A DNA stretch of 64,000 nt from Lasiosphaeria ovina (taxonomy: Eukaryota; Ascomycota; Sordariomycetes; Sordariales; Lasiosphaeriaceae). Every line of letters begins with the position of its first letter. Within the stretch, counting starts at the first letter, position 1. A program made the position numbers and the translations under genes. Positions 1 through 11,135 of this stretch are shown here, piece after piece. The DNA lies in the NCBI GenBank assembly GCA_033439765.1, contig JAULSN010000003.1, positions 5,828,001 through 5,892,000 on the forward strand, in the 5' to 3' direction. The notes under the pieces were generated by a model. The model was not told the DNA's origin. It worked only from the letters and a program-made list of their open reading frames with translations, and searched no databases.

Positions 1-2691
1 GGGCCCCAGCTCGACTGTCAGCCCTACTGCTTGCGCCATCACTGGGGGCATTATGCCCTATGCCGCTGACAGCATTGTCGGATGCTGTATCGTCTCCCAT
101 ATACCGGAATCCACGCGCGGGACTTCCCCGCCCGCTAGCTGCACTGCCCGTGTACCTAAGCGCGGGAGACATCTTAGTGTGAGGGTATGGTACGTTGTCG
201 CCGTTCTCTTTCTCCTCACTTCGCGTGCTGGTAAAGCTTCCGCGGTTGAAGTTTGAACCGGAGTAGTGATCGCCGTCACGATAAATATCCTGCTGGTGCG
301 GACTCATCGTTCGGTGTCCGAGGAGAGGCGAGCTGGGACTAGGCGACCTAACACTGGCGCTAGACGCCTCAGCTTTACTCAAGGCACGCTTGAGCCGGTC
401 GAGCTCGCGCTGGAGGCGCTCATTTGTCTGCTCCGCAGCCTCTGCATCACTGCGAGCCCTAACCAACTGCGTTTCTTTAGCTTTGATGGAGAGCACGTCC
501 CTGGTGTGGTCTTCAATCAGACCGGCATTCTGATTCTTAAGTTCCTGGATCTCAGAGTGAAGTTTGGACCGATCGTGCCGTGCATCGTCGAGCTGCTTCA
601 GCAGACGCTCATTTGCCGAACGAAGTTCTTCGAGCTCGGCTCGGTCAGTATGCGAGAAGTTGGAATATGGGGTTGGTGATGGCGGTGCGACTGGTTGCGA
701 GGGTGCAGCCGGCTTGGCCAAGGAACGACCAGCAAGCCCGCCCCTGCCGAGACCAAGGCGCGGAGCCACCTTCGCCGGGGTGGGCGGCAGCTCTTCCTCC
801 TCCTCCTCTTCCTCGAGGGGAGGAGACGGGGCTGCTGCTGGGCGCCGCGGCGAGGCAGCACCCAATCCTGGAAGTGTCCGCTTTTGGGGCGCTTTGAGTC
901 CCCCGAGGCCGGTTGGCTTTGGCATTCCGATCTTGCCTTCTGGGGCAGCACGTGACGTGGGCTGTGGTGCAAGAGGCTGCTGCGCGTACTGCGATGGAGG
1001 CGGTGGTGGCTTCTTGGCCGCTGGCGCTTTCTTCGTGCCCACTTTCTTCGGTTGAGAGGGCGGCGGCGCTCGAGCGACTGGCGCGGGTGGCGGTTTTGGC
1101 TTTTCCTTCGCCCGTACTTCAGCCGTCTCGCAGAATTCCTTGATTTTGACCTTTCGGAGGTCGTCCAACCCTTCGAGGTGTGGACCCATTCCCCGCTCGC
1201 CAATCATCTTCATGATGGTTCCCAGAATCTCGGCACCGCCAGATCGGAGCACTTCACTCGACTCCGAAAGCAACTTCTTGGCCGACTCGACGATCGTGGC
1301 GATTTCGGGCTTGCTAGGCACGTCTCGCGTAGTTCTCAAACACCTGAGGAGAAACTTCATGGTGCCTTCCTTGACCGCCGGATTCTTGTTGACAAGAAAG
1401 GTGGTGATGTCCTCTAGGCATTCTGTAAGATTGGTGGTCGTGAACACAGCATCCAGAGCTGCACCAAGAGCATCAGCTACTGTTTGTTTCTTCTCCTTGA
1501 GTCTCTCCATGATCGACTGCATGACGGTGGACCGGTGCTTGGCGTAAGATTTCCGTAGACCCTTGGCGAGCAGCTCGATACACTGCGCTGCCTGCGTGAC
1601 CACTGCTACGTTCGCATCTTTCATGCACTTGGCCAAGGCGCGGTTGACATCGTTGAAGTCCCCGTCCTTGATCCGGGGTACGTTGACAACGGCGTAGAGG
1701 GCCTCGAGCGCTTCCTTCCTTTCTTTCCACTTGGTCGAGGCAATGTTGTCGAAAAAGTCCTTTGGGATTTTGCTGGCGACATCCTGTGGTTCCGCTAGAT
1801 CGAAGGCATCTATCTCGGCGGGTTCCTCGGCGTCTCCGCCCTCATCGTACTCTTCTTCGACGGCACCCGTAGCTGGAGCCCGCTCCTTTGCGGCTTGCTG
1901 CGACCTCAAGAGGCGTTCTTGCTTTGGAACACCTTCTGCCTTGACCTTCTCGAACTGCGCCTCGAGGTCCGCCTGCTGGGTTGGCTTGAGATCGCCCCAA
2001 AACATCGGCTTCATGGCCTCGCGTAACCACCTGTAGAACTCAACGGCCAAATTGGTAGCCTCTGCTCGCACGTTTTTGTCTGCATGGCCAAAGACCTTCG
2101 GCAAAATCTTGAGCACAGGTTTGGGATCGACGACCTTGCAGCCATAGTTGTGGAATATTTGTGTCAGAGCTGCGAGCGACGCGGCCACGAGTTTGGGCTG
2201 TTTATTAGACAGGGTGGGGAGGATGTCCTCGATGACAGGGGCGGCGACGTCGAGCTCGATGAAGAGAAGCAGGGCTTCGATGGACGAGGCCTTCGTCGCA
2301 GCTCGTGTCGAGGACAGGCCTTTTTCGGTGATGGGCGTGACGGCGTGCTGTCTCGCTCGCACTGCTCCTTCGCGCCCGCCGAACTTCAAGAAAGCACAGA
2401 GTGCGCTGAGGCCATCTTGCTGTGCAGCGACATTGGAGTCCGCCGCCGCCGATTTCCACAGGCCCGAATCTTGTATGAACGGCCTGAATACGGGGTCATA
2501 CTCGTCCGGTGACTTCTCGAACAGGGCGGCGGCCTCTTCGTATGCTTGCTTTCGCACTTTCCAGTTCTATCCACGACATAAACATCAGCTCTGTCGACAT
2601 TGTAGCCGGTGCAATGCATCCCCGCAACACGTACCTTGTGTACCCAGCGATCGGTTAAGGGGAGGGCGCTGAAATCCTCTTCTTCGGCCAT
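1..2691 (-). CDS. Stu2/XMAP215/Dis1-family microtubule polymerase (3' end beyond left edge)
   Basis: TOG-domain proteins of this family bind tubulin and speed microtubule growth at plus ends, kinetochores and spindle poles. The ATG is at 2689-2691. Exon 1 encodes 19 residues and ends in WVHK; an intron at 2567-2634 (GTACGT...TAG) joins to NWKVRKQAYEE, a typical TOG1 opening. The second exon stays open to base 1, so 874 residues are visible and the stop lies outside the window. Seen in order: TOG1 (about 20-240), an acidic linker (EEEYDEGGDAEEP), TOG2 (about 290-510, with FFDNIASTKWKERKEAL), a basic Lys/Pro-rich linker, an acidic run (LEEEEEEELPP), and a coiled coil at about 660-760. Two TOGs plus a coiled coil match fungal Stu2/Alp14, which are about 810-890 residues long, so most of the protein is here. 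Confidence in the family is high; the C-terminus is unseen. Confidence 0.93.
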
Positions 2692-4311
2692 TCTGTTCAC
2701 TGCTGTGCGCGTGTCGCGCGGAGACGGGCCGTTACGGGCGGGAGGACGAGAAGCTAGGCTCAGCGAAGGTCGACGGGAAAGATTGGAGAGACCGGGAGGG
2801 GCTTCGAAAGACTATCCAGCGTGTGCCTATGGCCACAAATTTGAGTTTCAGTCAGCCTTCCAAGCATAGGAAGCCCAGACATGAACGGGTACGGCCCAAA
2901 GCAGTGTCTACCGGACAAGACCAGGAGTGACAGCAAAATAGAGGGCACCGAATCCACAGGGCCGGAGAGAGGGGGTACCCACGTCTACTGCGGTAAGCGA
3001 TTGAGCTAAATGGAACTAATGGCAAAACCCTGTCGTCCGTTCGGTACAGCGGTGGTGCAAAATGGTGACGCGCAGGAATCAATCCAAAAATGACGTTGTT
3101 GTCGGTTGTTGGTCGCTGCTGTTCGTCCGGGGTTACGGTATCTCGGACTGGGAGGATCGGTCGTGGAAAAAAAGCTCGAGTTGCACCGCTTGTTGTTCGA
3201 GCGCTTGCCGCCCGCGATTTTACCTCGCTGGGGCGCGCGGGACAGGGGAGGCGTGTCCGGGGCAGCCCTGGCAACTGCCAATTGCGGTGGCACGGGTGCT
3301 CCGATAACGAGCGGGTCGCGGGGTTGACCTCAATCTGGACGTCTTAGTTCTCTCACAAGAAATTATCGAACAGCAGAACCAAAGAAAAATCGAACGGTGG
3401 CGTGAGCGAGAATTGGGTTGCCTCAATATTGACTCCTTTTTTTCTGTTTTCTTGTTGTGTTCCTCGCTCTGATGCGGCGGCCAGTCTGTTTTGTTCCCGT
3501 GCGACTTGTTCGAGCCACAAACGCGCTGAGGTTGGGGGCGCCCCAATTTGGGACTTGCATGTTGACGTGGCTCAGCAGGGTGCCCCACTCACTACTGCCC
3601 GCCCATTGCTAGAGAAACCCAATCCATGTGATGTCACGAACCCAACACTAAGGCATGCAGCCGGCAGATCCAGCCTGACAGCTGCCACAGGCCGCCACCT
3701 AGGGCGGATTTGGTTGCTGCCCAGCAAGCGCAGCAGCTGCTTTCTGCTTTCTGCATGGCTAATGCCGCGATGGTTATTTTCAACAAAGCTGCACATACGT
3801 TTCAAGTTCCGGTCTTGAAAGCATTCCCGCCCCGCCATAAAAAATAAATCTTGAATGCATTTGCCCGTATCGACCTTCTCACTCAACGGCCAGCCAACAG
3901 AGTCGCCCTTTGTGCATTGAAGATCAAAAGAGTGAACCCCAGCAAGATCCACTTTTGGCTACCGCCGCCGCCGCTCCTCCGCCGCAGAACCTGTGGATTT
4001 TGACGAATGCTTGGACCCTGAGACGGAATTGCCTCCTGACAAAGAGCTCCTCTTGCACGACTGAGGTGACAGGCTACGGCCCATATCTTGATCGCCACGA
4101 ACACGCACGGCCCGGTCATGGATTTTTGGATTTCGATCCTCCAAGCGATATATCCATAGCTGCCTTCTTTTGCCGTCCACGAAACGACCGACATTTTGCG
4201 CTTGCGCTGTTCCGCAATCCTGCTGCGATTTCTGCGATTTCTGCGATTTCTGCCGACGAAGAACGACCAAGCTAGGCGTGGACTCGACGCCGCCCCTCTG
4301 CGCCCGCCATC
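2692..4311. promoter_or_regulatory. Divergent intergenic region between the Stu2-like gene and PAC1
   Basis: This 1.6 kb stretch separates two genes transcribed away from each other, so it should hold both promoters and 5' UTRs. I see no conserved coding frame. The only structured element is a short tandem repeat just before the PAC1 start. Specific factor sites are not claimed. Confidence 0.6.
4223..4249 (+). repeat. Three tandem copies of a 9-bp unit in the PAC1 leader
   Basis: The unit ctgcgattt is repeated exactly three times, followed by a partial fourth. It ends 62 bp before the PAC1 ATG and is probably in the 5' UTR or core promoter. Function unknown. Confidence 0.8.
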
Positions 4312-5830
4312 ATGGCCCAAATCCTGACGCCACGGCAAGCTGAGGAACTGTAAGCTCCCCGATACTGCTTCCCAGCGGAGAGATCTCGAGGAGTTTGCTG
4401 ACTTCCATGCAGACACCGAGCCCTTATTGCGTACTTGACCGCCAACAACCTGCCACAGACCGCCGCGGCGCTGCGAAGCGAGCTGGATTTGGGAGAAGAT
4501 GCATTCGATGCAGCCACGGCCAAGAAGTACGAGGGGCTATTGGAGAAGAAATGGACAAGTGTCGTCCGTCTGCAGAAGAAGGTCCGTCTTCTCCCCTCCC
4601 TGCCCTCTTCCACGTTGTCGTCATCTAACCCGCTCATCGGCACAGATTATGGATCTCGAATCTCGAAACAGTACCCTCCAGTCGGAGCTTAACAACGCGA
4701 CGCCAACCTCGCGGCAGAACAAGGATCCCGTCTCCTGGCTTCCCAAGGCGCCCGCCCGACACACGCTCCAGTCGCACCGAGAAGCCATAACTTCCGTCGC
4801 ATTTCACCCCGTATTTTCCTCACTCGCCTCCGGGTCCGACGACCAGACTATCAAGATATGGGACTGGGAGCTGGGGGAGCTTGAACGGACAGTCAAAGGT
4901 CACACAAGGGCCGTGCTGGATCTAGATTATGGAGGCCCACGCGGAAACACGCTGCTGGCGTCCTGCAGCTCGGACTTGACCATCAAGCTCTGGGATCCCC
5001 TGGACGGGTATAAAAACATTCGGACTCTCCCCGGGCACGACCACAGTGTCAGCGCTGTGCGATTCATTCCGTCTGGCGTCGCTGGGGGCACCGGCAATCT
5101 CCTGGTCAGCGCGAGCCGGGACAAGACACTGAGAATATGGGACGTGAGCACAGGCTATTGTGTAAAAACGCTGCGCGGGCATGCGGAATGGGTGCGCGAT
5201 GTCTGCCCATCCCCAGACGGGAGATTTATACTGTCGACCAGCGACGACTATACCGGCCGGTTGTGGGATGTGTCGATACCGAATCCGGAAGCTAAGATTA
5301 CCCTCATCGGCCACGAACACCACGTTCTCTGTTGTGCAATTGCCCCGCCGGCAGCGTACGCACACCTTGCCGCCATGGCTGGGGTCAAGAAACCGCCCTC
5401 TACGAGCATGGCGGCATTCATGGCGACGGGCTCCAGGGATAAAACAATCCGGTTGTGGGATTCGCGAGGGACATGCATAAAAACACTAATCGGGCACGAC
5501 AACTGGGTACGGGGCTTGGTATTCCACCCCGGCGGGAAGTATCTCATCTCTGTGGCAGACGACTACTCACTCCGATGCTGGGATCTAACCCAAGAAGGAA
5601 GATGCGTCAAGACTTTGGGCGACACACATGGGCATTTTGTGCAATGCATCAGATGGGCTCCCTCGATTGTCAAGGACGTACCCACGGCCAACGGTACCGA
5701 CGGAATGAACGGAGGCGCCAATGGGACGCCGACAAAGATGACTAGCGCCGAGATTGGCGGCGAGGCGCAGATCCGCTGCGTTATCGCCACGGGCAGCGTG
5801 GATCTCAGCGTACGCATTTTTGCCAACTAA
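4312..5830 (+). CDS. PAC1: LIS1/PAC1/NudF dynein regulator, LisH plus seven WD40 repeats
   Basis: LIS1 proteins bind the dynein motor domain with NudE and control nuclear migration and dynein targeting to microtubule plus ends. There are three exons: 4312-4349, 4413-4581 and 4646-5830, with introns 4350-4412 (GTAAGC, branch GCTGAC) and 4582-4645 (GTCCGT...CAG). The product is 463 residues, the usual length for fungal PAC1. An N-terminal LisH motif spans about 8-40 ([13 protein letters not shown], then HRALIAYL), a short coiled coil about 60-85, and WD40 repeats run from [12 protein letters not shown] to the C-terminus, each with WD-type ends such as [35 protein letters not shown] and LRCWDLT. 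A Gly/Asn-rich insert sits before the last blade. It is head to head with a Stu2-family gene, another microtubule regulator. Confidence 0.96.
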
Positions 5831-6623
5831 AGATGGCGACGCGTGGGACCTGGCCAAAATATGGTAAGTGAGAAACAAAGACATACCAACCACACGCCTC
5901 GCCCGGGAATGCTCGAGACTGCATACATACAAGCCGCCAAAGATGCAACCCCTCGCCGAGAATTGGCTTAATCGAAATGGCACAACCGCTCCTGGGAGAA
6001 AAAGAGTCGTCATGGGAAATGCCCGCCGTCTAGGGCTATGAGGCTATCTCCAATACTCCCAAGTTGTGTTGCGGTGCTGCCTTTGCCGGCAGCCTCGAGG
6101 AGTTCGCCCTGTGCCTTTTTACAATGCCATGTCTTGCTTCACGGCTGACGAGAGGTCTTGCAGGGTTGTAAATACGACAGAATTAGATAGATACCCAGAT
6201 ATTGAACGATTTATGACCGTCATCGAGCCAACTTGCCTTTGATCCAGCCCCTATACGACGAGCACGCGGCTAGAACCCCGGAGACAGATCCGTCGACTGG
6301 CATTTTCCGCCGTCCATTCCATAGCAACAGTCCAATCCCTGACATTAATACCCAAAAGCCTTTCGGCCGCCCATGCCAGAGAATCTCGTCCTTGGCATCT
6401 CTTTCTTTCCGACCGCCCCACTGTTCTATGCACTTGCCTGTTCCCAAGAGAGACCGACTTTCCGGGTGCAGACCCATTTTATCAAGACGCTCGCTTCACA
6501 ACTTCACAACCCCTTCACCTTGGCATTTATACAAGTACATCTATAAAGTATCCGTCTTTCAACATTGTCTTTGGTCGAAACTCTGACAGCGAGACGCGAA
6601 CGGTTGCCACACTTCAAGTCTCG
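5831..6623. other. Convergent 3' intergenic region
   Basis: This region lies between the stop codons of PAC1 and the protease-like gene and should contain both 3' UTRs. No coding frame, repeat or RNA gene was recognised. Confidence 0.5.
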
Positions 6624-8309
6624 TCAATGTTGCGGGGGTACATTATTATGCCAACGTTCCAGTTCTCTCCCAGGTGGGTCGACGTGTTCACCCCATATTC
6701 TTTTCGCCACTTTGTATGACCACCAGCCCGAAATTAACAGCAAAACGACCAGGATGGCAACGCAAACGCCGAGAAGGGCCCTGACAAGTGGCGTACTCAA
6801 TGGAGATGTGTCCGCCGCTGGCCCCCCTGCGACACAGCCATCTCCCCCTGCACCACTTCCCGTCCCCGCAACCGGATCTGTGGCCACGAGAGAGACAGGC
6901 GCCGCGTCTGAGGCCGCACGTGCCGACGGAGCCAGACTGAACTCGCCCCGGTCATAGTCCACAAACAGGTATACCTGGCTGAGGAAAGATCGACCTAATA
7001 CTGCGGCATTGGCGGGGGCCTCGGACTGATACACGGCTAACTCGTTGAAGCTGAGTTCAACTGCGCGGCTGCCGTCGGCGGCAAGCCCGCGGACGGGGTT
7101 GAACAGCTCGTTCGATGGGATGATCACTGTCTGCCCGCCCTCCAGCGTCACCACTAGGCTCGCGTCGAACCGCGCGGTGCTGTTGGCCGGGTAGATGAGC
7201 CCGGGCTCGTTGATGTACAGCGACAGAAGCTGGCGCAGCAGCGGGTCTTTCTCCGCCTCCGGGTGCTGCACCGGCTTGTACGACACCGGCCCACCAGTCC
7301 GCCCCGTCATCGTGTCGACGTAATTCTTCAGGTTGTTCAGCACAGTCACGGGAAGCCGGGTGTAGACGTCGTACATCTCGAGGCACGCCTCCAGCGGCAG
7401 CGCCGAGTCGACCAACTGGAAGCTGTCGTTCGCGCCAGCCGTGGAGTTGCTTGGCACCAGCCACATGCTGCTAATGGTCACCTGCAGCGGGCACACGCGC
7501 TGGTTATTCACCACCTTGTTGTATGCGGACATGGAGTATGCCACGGGCGACCCGGCCACGGCACCGACGTCCCGCCCGCCCAGCGTCAGCGCGCCACTGC
7601 GCGGCCGCGCGTACGAGAGCGACCCGGCGTCAAAACCCCACGACCGCGTCGGCCCTGTCACGCCCGCCGCGATGAGCGCCGCGCTCAGTGTCGAGCTGTC
7701 GGCCAGCCCCAGGTGTGACGCCGTATGGTTGATACCTGACTCGATTAGCCCGTCCACCATGGCCACGGACCGCCCGTCGTGCAGGGCTAGCGACGCGTTG
7801 ACCGCTGCCGGGAACGCTACCGCCTCGGTGCCGCCCATGATAACGATCCATCCCGGGTTGCTGCTGCCCAGCCCGGCCGTTGACACGGTTGGCAGGCCCA
7901 CGGGGTTGCCCGCGCCGTCGACGGCCAGCGCGCTTCCCCGGCGCGAGTAGCACTGTCCCCGCGTCATGTTCTGCGTGCTCAGCGCCGTGTCGTTGCATAG
8001 CAGCCCCGGGACCGTGAGCAGCGTCGCGTTTGTGACTGTTGATGGCGTCACGCAGACGGATTGGCTCCCGGGGGTGGAGGAGGCAGTGGTGGAGTTGTGG
8101 AGGGAGAACAGGATTCCCCATGAGTTTATAGTTGCCTGAGACGCGGATGTGATGGAGCAGTTTCCGACGGGAATCCATACCGGGGCTGCTTGCTGACAAG
8201 CTGAACGCGCCCCGGGCGTCAGGTTTGCGACGGTGACAAAAAGGAGGAGGGCCGAGAAGGTGGGGACGCAGGGCGTGCCGGACCACGGCCGAGGGGTGCG
8301 ACCTGTCAT
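6624..8309 (-). CDS. Secretory-pathway type I membrane protein of the aspartic-protease (A1-like) fold, probably non-catalytic
   Basis: A single exon of 561 residues. The first ATG (8307-8309) precedes a hydrophobic signal region (FSALLLFVTVANL) within the first 35 residues. The ectodomain is rich in N-glycosylation sequons and keeps late A1-family landmarks: a GALTLGGRDVG strand and a C-terminal block GRSFLSQVYLFVDYDRGEF that matches the family's closing strands. The catalytic D-T/S-G triads cannot be found; the nearest equivalents read MVDGLIESG and QLVDSALPL. A transmembrane helix (LLGVCVAILVVLLLISGWW) lies about 35 residues from the end, followed by a short basic cytosolic tail. I infer a cell-surface or endomembrane protein, perhaps ligand binding rather than proteolytic. 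A divergent active enzyme cannot be excluded. Confidence 0.72.
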   Translation of the reverse strand: MTGRTPRPWSGTPCVPTFSALLLFVTVANLTPGARSACQQAAPVWIPVGNCSITSASQATINSWGILFSLHNSTTASSTPGSQSVCVTPSTVTNATLLTVPGLLCNDTALSTQNMTRGQCYSRRGSALAVDGAGNPVGLPTVSTAGLGSSNPGWIVIMGGTEAVAFPAAVNASLALHDGRSVAMVDGLIESGINHTASHLGLADSSTLSAALIAAGVTGPTRSWGFDAGSLSYARPRSGALTLGGRDVGAVAGSPVAYSMSAYNKVVNNQRVCPLQVTISSMWLVPSNSTAGANDSFQLVDSALPLEACLEMYDVYTRLPVTVLNNLKNYVDTMTGRTGGPVSYKPVQHPEAEKDPLLRQLLSLYINEPGLIYPANSTARFDASLVVTLEGGQTVIIPSNELFNPVRGLAADGSRAVELSFNELAVYQSEAPANAAVLGRSFLSQVYLFVDYDRGEFSLAPSARAASDAAPVSLVATDPVAGTGSGAGGDGCVAGGPAADTSPLSTPLVRALLGVCVAILVVLLLISGWWSYKVAKRIWGEHVDPPGRELERWHNNVPPQH

Positions 8310-8697
8310 GGTGCTGGCCAAGAAATCCAAGAGGCACTAACACCTGTGTAACGGCGGATATCTGGGAGTTTCAGTCGATCGTTTGCCAATGACGGTTTCA
8401 TTGTCGTGAATGCTGTGGGGCAGGATTTGCGTGGATCACTCGAGGGCCCCGTCTTCGTTTTATTGCTTTCTCTCCCCCCCTTCGCTTATTCACATGGCTT
8501 CAGTGGTTCCCCGACCCCGAGTTCAGCGGCCCTGGATGTGGAATCATTCCCACGTCCCTACTGGATGCGTTGGATGGCTTTGAGGGTGCGCCACTATGCC
8601 TCCCGGTCCGTCCACACCTCATGTCCATAGAGTAAGCGGGCAAAAGATGGGGCGGGACGCCTAAGAGATCGACAAGGCTGTGCGAATCGGAGCCCGT

Positions 8698-8779
8698 CAA
8701 CTACCTCCAAAACTGGGGTGTGCAAAGCCAGTTGGTAACAAGCCGCAACAGGGGGGTTAACCATTTTTGGAGGTAGTTG
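8698..8779. repeat. Perfect 15-bp inverted repeat with a 52-bp loop
   Basis: The left arm caactacctccaaaa (8698-8712) is the exact reverse complement of the right arm at 8765-8779. The loop has no coding potential. It could be the termini of a very short MITE-like relic or a stem in RNA; flanking target duplications were not recognised. Confidence 0.75.
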
Positions 8780-9506
8780 CACATGTACCGTATGGACCCC
8801 GGCTCCCCAGCATCGCGTGCCCCAGTCTCCAGGGATCACGATCTGCAGCCTACTGGATACGAGCGCACGCCAACCATCAGTGGTAGACAAGTTAATCGAG
8901 GCTTCAGAAATTACAACGTGATGGACCGCATGACGCCAATATCTGGCTCCGCTCGCCGTTGAGCTCCAGACAGCTCTAGTAGTCGGGCCTGTCGCCCAAG
9001 AGGTACATAAAAACCTTGAAGAAATTAGAACCGCGCATGGCCTGACGTGACTGATGTTTTCTTAATTAAAGTACCTGCCTAAAGAAGATTGTTCCAACCG
9101 TCGTGCAACCAACCCCCTACACATCATTGAGGCTCTTCTGCCCCCTTTTCCCCATATTCTCCAGAGCCTCGTGGGTTTTTATGGGCACCTGCGGGATCTA
9201 ACGCGCCGGAGCCCTATCCCCGGGGGCCGCCGCCCAACATCCATCCTCACACCCAACCAAACTCAAAACAAACATGAACCAACCATCCACCAACCCTCCG
9301 GAACCATGTCGGCGGGAAATCCAGACAGCGGTCTGTCCTACCCTCCTTAAATTCCGCCTTTTGCCTCCCTTTCCAAAGGGGCGCGGCTTGTTCGCAACCT
9401 GACTGTGTTGCCAGTTTGTTTTTTTGGGGTGGCTCCCCCTCATTATCCAGTTATCGAGAACGCCACTACACCTGCAATGGCACCCAACCCCAACAGCACC
9501 GCCCAT

Positions 9507-9540
9507 GCAGGCAGGCAGGCAGGGAGGCAGCCAGCCAGCC
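9507..9540 (+). repeat. CAGG/CAGC tetranucleotide microsatellite
   Basis: Several imperfect copies of cagg followed by cagc units. No function inferred. Confidence 0.7.
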
Positions 9541-10104
9541 CTCGACCGCAGCAACCGCGCAAGAAATAATAAGCCCGGCGTGCGGCATTTTCAGATTTAC
9601 GGCTTGTGGAGGGCACCACAGAGCCACCGAAGCTGCAGCTGCAGCCCTTTTCAGTGCGAGTGCAATTATCCGTGCTGGGTCGGGAAAACTGTGCCGCCTG
9701 TCCTTTGGACGAATCTTGGGATCGCTTTGGGACGCTCGAGGCTTGCATCTGCAGTGCCTGTAGGGAGTGAACAGTGGCGATAATTGATACTATGCATGGA
9801 ATATGTTATTTCTTCTTCTGAGGCACAGCCAGTTCCGTCGGCGGTGGACAGAAAGTCGAAACGCGAGGCCCTACAACGTCGAATTGGTCTCGTCGATAAT
9901 CAAGTCTCGGCTTCTAGCCTATCACACGGGCACATGAAATCACGGGTGGCATAGCCGGGAAGAAAATGAGGTACGTAACATTTACTCATGCGGGAACAAG
10001 AAGATCAGAGTCTATGTAGTTATAAAATTCACATTCCTTATATGTCTGCCCCCGACTCTACTCTCGCGCCTCCTCCAGAGTCCCATCTACCCCGGCTGCA
10101 GCCA

Positions 10105-10365
10105 TCACAGCGACTCGAAGGTCGACGCGGGAGGGGGGTCAAAGTACCAGGGGTCGGGATATTTGAGGCCGACGGGGTCGCACCGCGCGCAGGCTCGCGA
10201 GAAGTCCGAGATGACCTTGTGGCAGGCGTTCTGCACGTGGCCCAGCGTGCCCCATTCGCGGTTGGCGTCGCGGTGCTCCTTGCACCGCACCGGCAGCGTC
10301 ACCTTCTGGATCATGGCCGAGAAGCACACCCGGCAGTGGAAGCACGTCGTCACCCAGCCGCACAT
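10105..10365 (-). CDS. Small Cys/His-rich protein, 86 residues, function unknown
   Basis: I start this at the ATG of MCGWVTTCFHC (10363-10365). The frame is open further upstream to 10548, but that extension looks non-coding and an acceptor-like CACAG lies 18 nt before the chosen ATG, suggesting a 5' UTR intron. The 86 residues hold nine Cys and several His, including CFHCRVC, VRCKEH, NACHK and ACARCD, a pattern suggesting metal binding in the cytosol or nucleus because no signal peptide is present. The C-terminus is Pro/Asp-rich (KYPDPWYFDPPP). I recall similar small fungal proteins opening with MC-W but no assigned function. The start codon is the least certain part. Confidence 0.6.
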   Translation of the reverse strand: MCGWVTTCFHCRVCFSAMIQKVTLPVRCKEHRDANREWGTLGHVQNACHKVISDFSRACARCDPVGLKYPDPWYFDPPPASTFESL

Positions 10366-11135
10366 GTTGGCGGTCTTGTCCTGTGAGTTGGGAGAAGTGC
10401 GACCCTTGATTCGTTGACGATGTCGACGGGTTCCTGGGGGTGGAGATTGGGTGAAGATGCAGGACGACGTAAAGACGAGGTCGCAGTAGCCAGGGCAAAA
10501 GAAACGAAGAGAAATAAATATATAAATATGTGCGCTGGGAAACACCATTGATTCATTCTAAGTGACGAATACAGAAAAAAGGAAACTGTCGTGGGACAAA
10601 CGCGTGTTGTACCGCTGCTTCAACAAAGAAATTTGTGGTGTTGTCTCTGACCTGTGCTTGTTCACATTGTTTCAGCCGCTGTGTCTGTTGTAGACTGACA
10701 ATGTTCAGAGCATCAATCAGGCCATGAGTCGCTGTCTGACGTCCAGGGCTACCAGGCCTGATTCCTTTTCTAGCTTCGTCACTGAGATGGAATGTTTCAT
10801 GATCTCGCAGTCACTTTCAAATAGTTGAAGTGGTTCAGTCGCCGCACAGATGTCTCTGTGTGTAAGGCTCTGTTAGTTCAACCCCAACATCTGAGAATTG
10901 CTTTGTTACTTGGGGTAAATGTTCCCCAAAGAAATCTAGAAATATGCACTGTAACATGACTCTGTGCCAAGTCACAGCAAACCGGCTTTTACCCCATGTC
11001 TTGCTCCAATGATGTGACCTCCGCTCCAGGTGCCGATGATACAACATTAACGGTCTCTCGCCTTTAGGTTCCATCACAGCCTCCACTTCGCAGTCCCTTT
11101 AATGCAAACAGGCAGAACTACTCGTGGCGAACAAG
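10366..11135. other. Intergenic region between divergent small gene and esterase
   Basis: Contains the 5' region of the Cys-rich gene and the promoter of the esterase. A minus-strand frame at about 10835-11086 was examined and shows no recognisable family. No repeats seen. Confidence 0.45.

Larger units (their letters stand above)
8310..10104. other. Long intergenic region with an inverted repeat and a simple repeat
   Basis: About 1.8 kb with no frame showing family similarity or codon structure. It should hold the promoter of the protease-like gene and the 3' flank of the small Cys-rich gene. It also contains a 15-bp inverted repeat (8698-8779) and a CAGG/CAGC microsatellite (about 9507-9540). 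Confidence 0.5.

Noticed and set aside
598..1203. Alternative minus-strand frame of 201 codons inside the Stu2-like gene
   Set aside because: Arg/Ser-rich shadow; the real frame continues the linker and coiled coil without a stop.
10835..11086. Minus-strand frame with several Trp/His residues
   Set aside because: No family likeness, no supporting splice or start context; probably non-coding.
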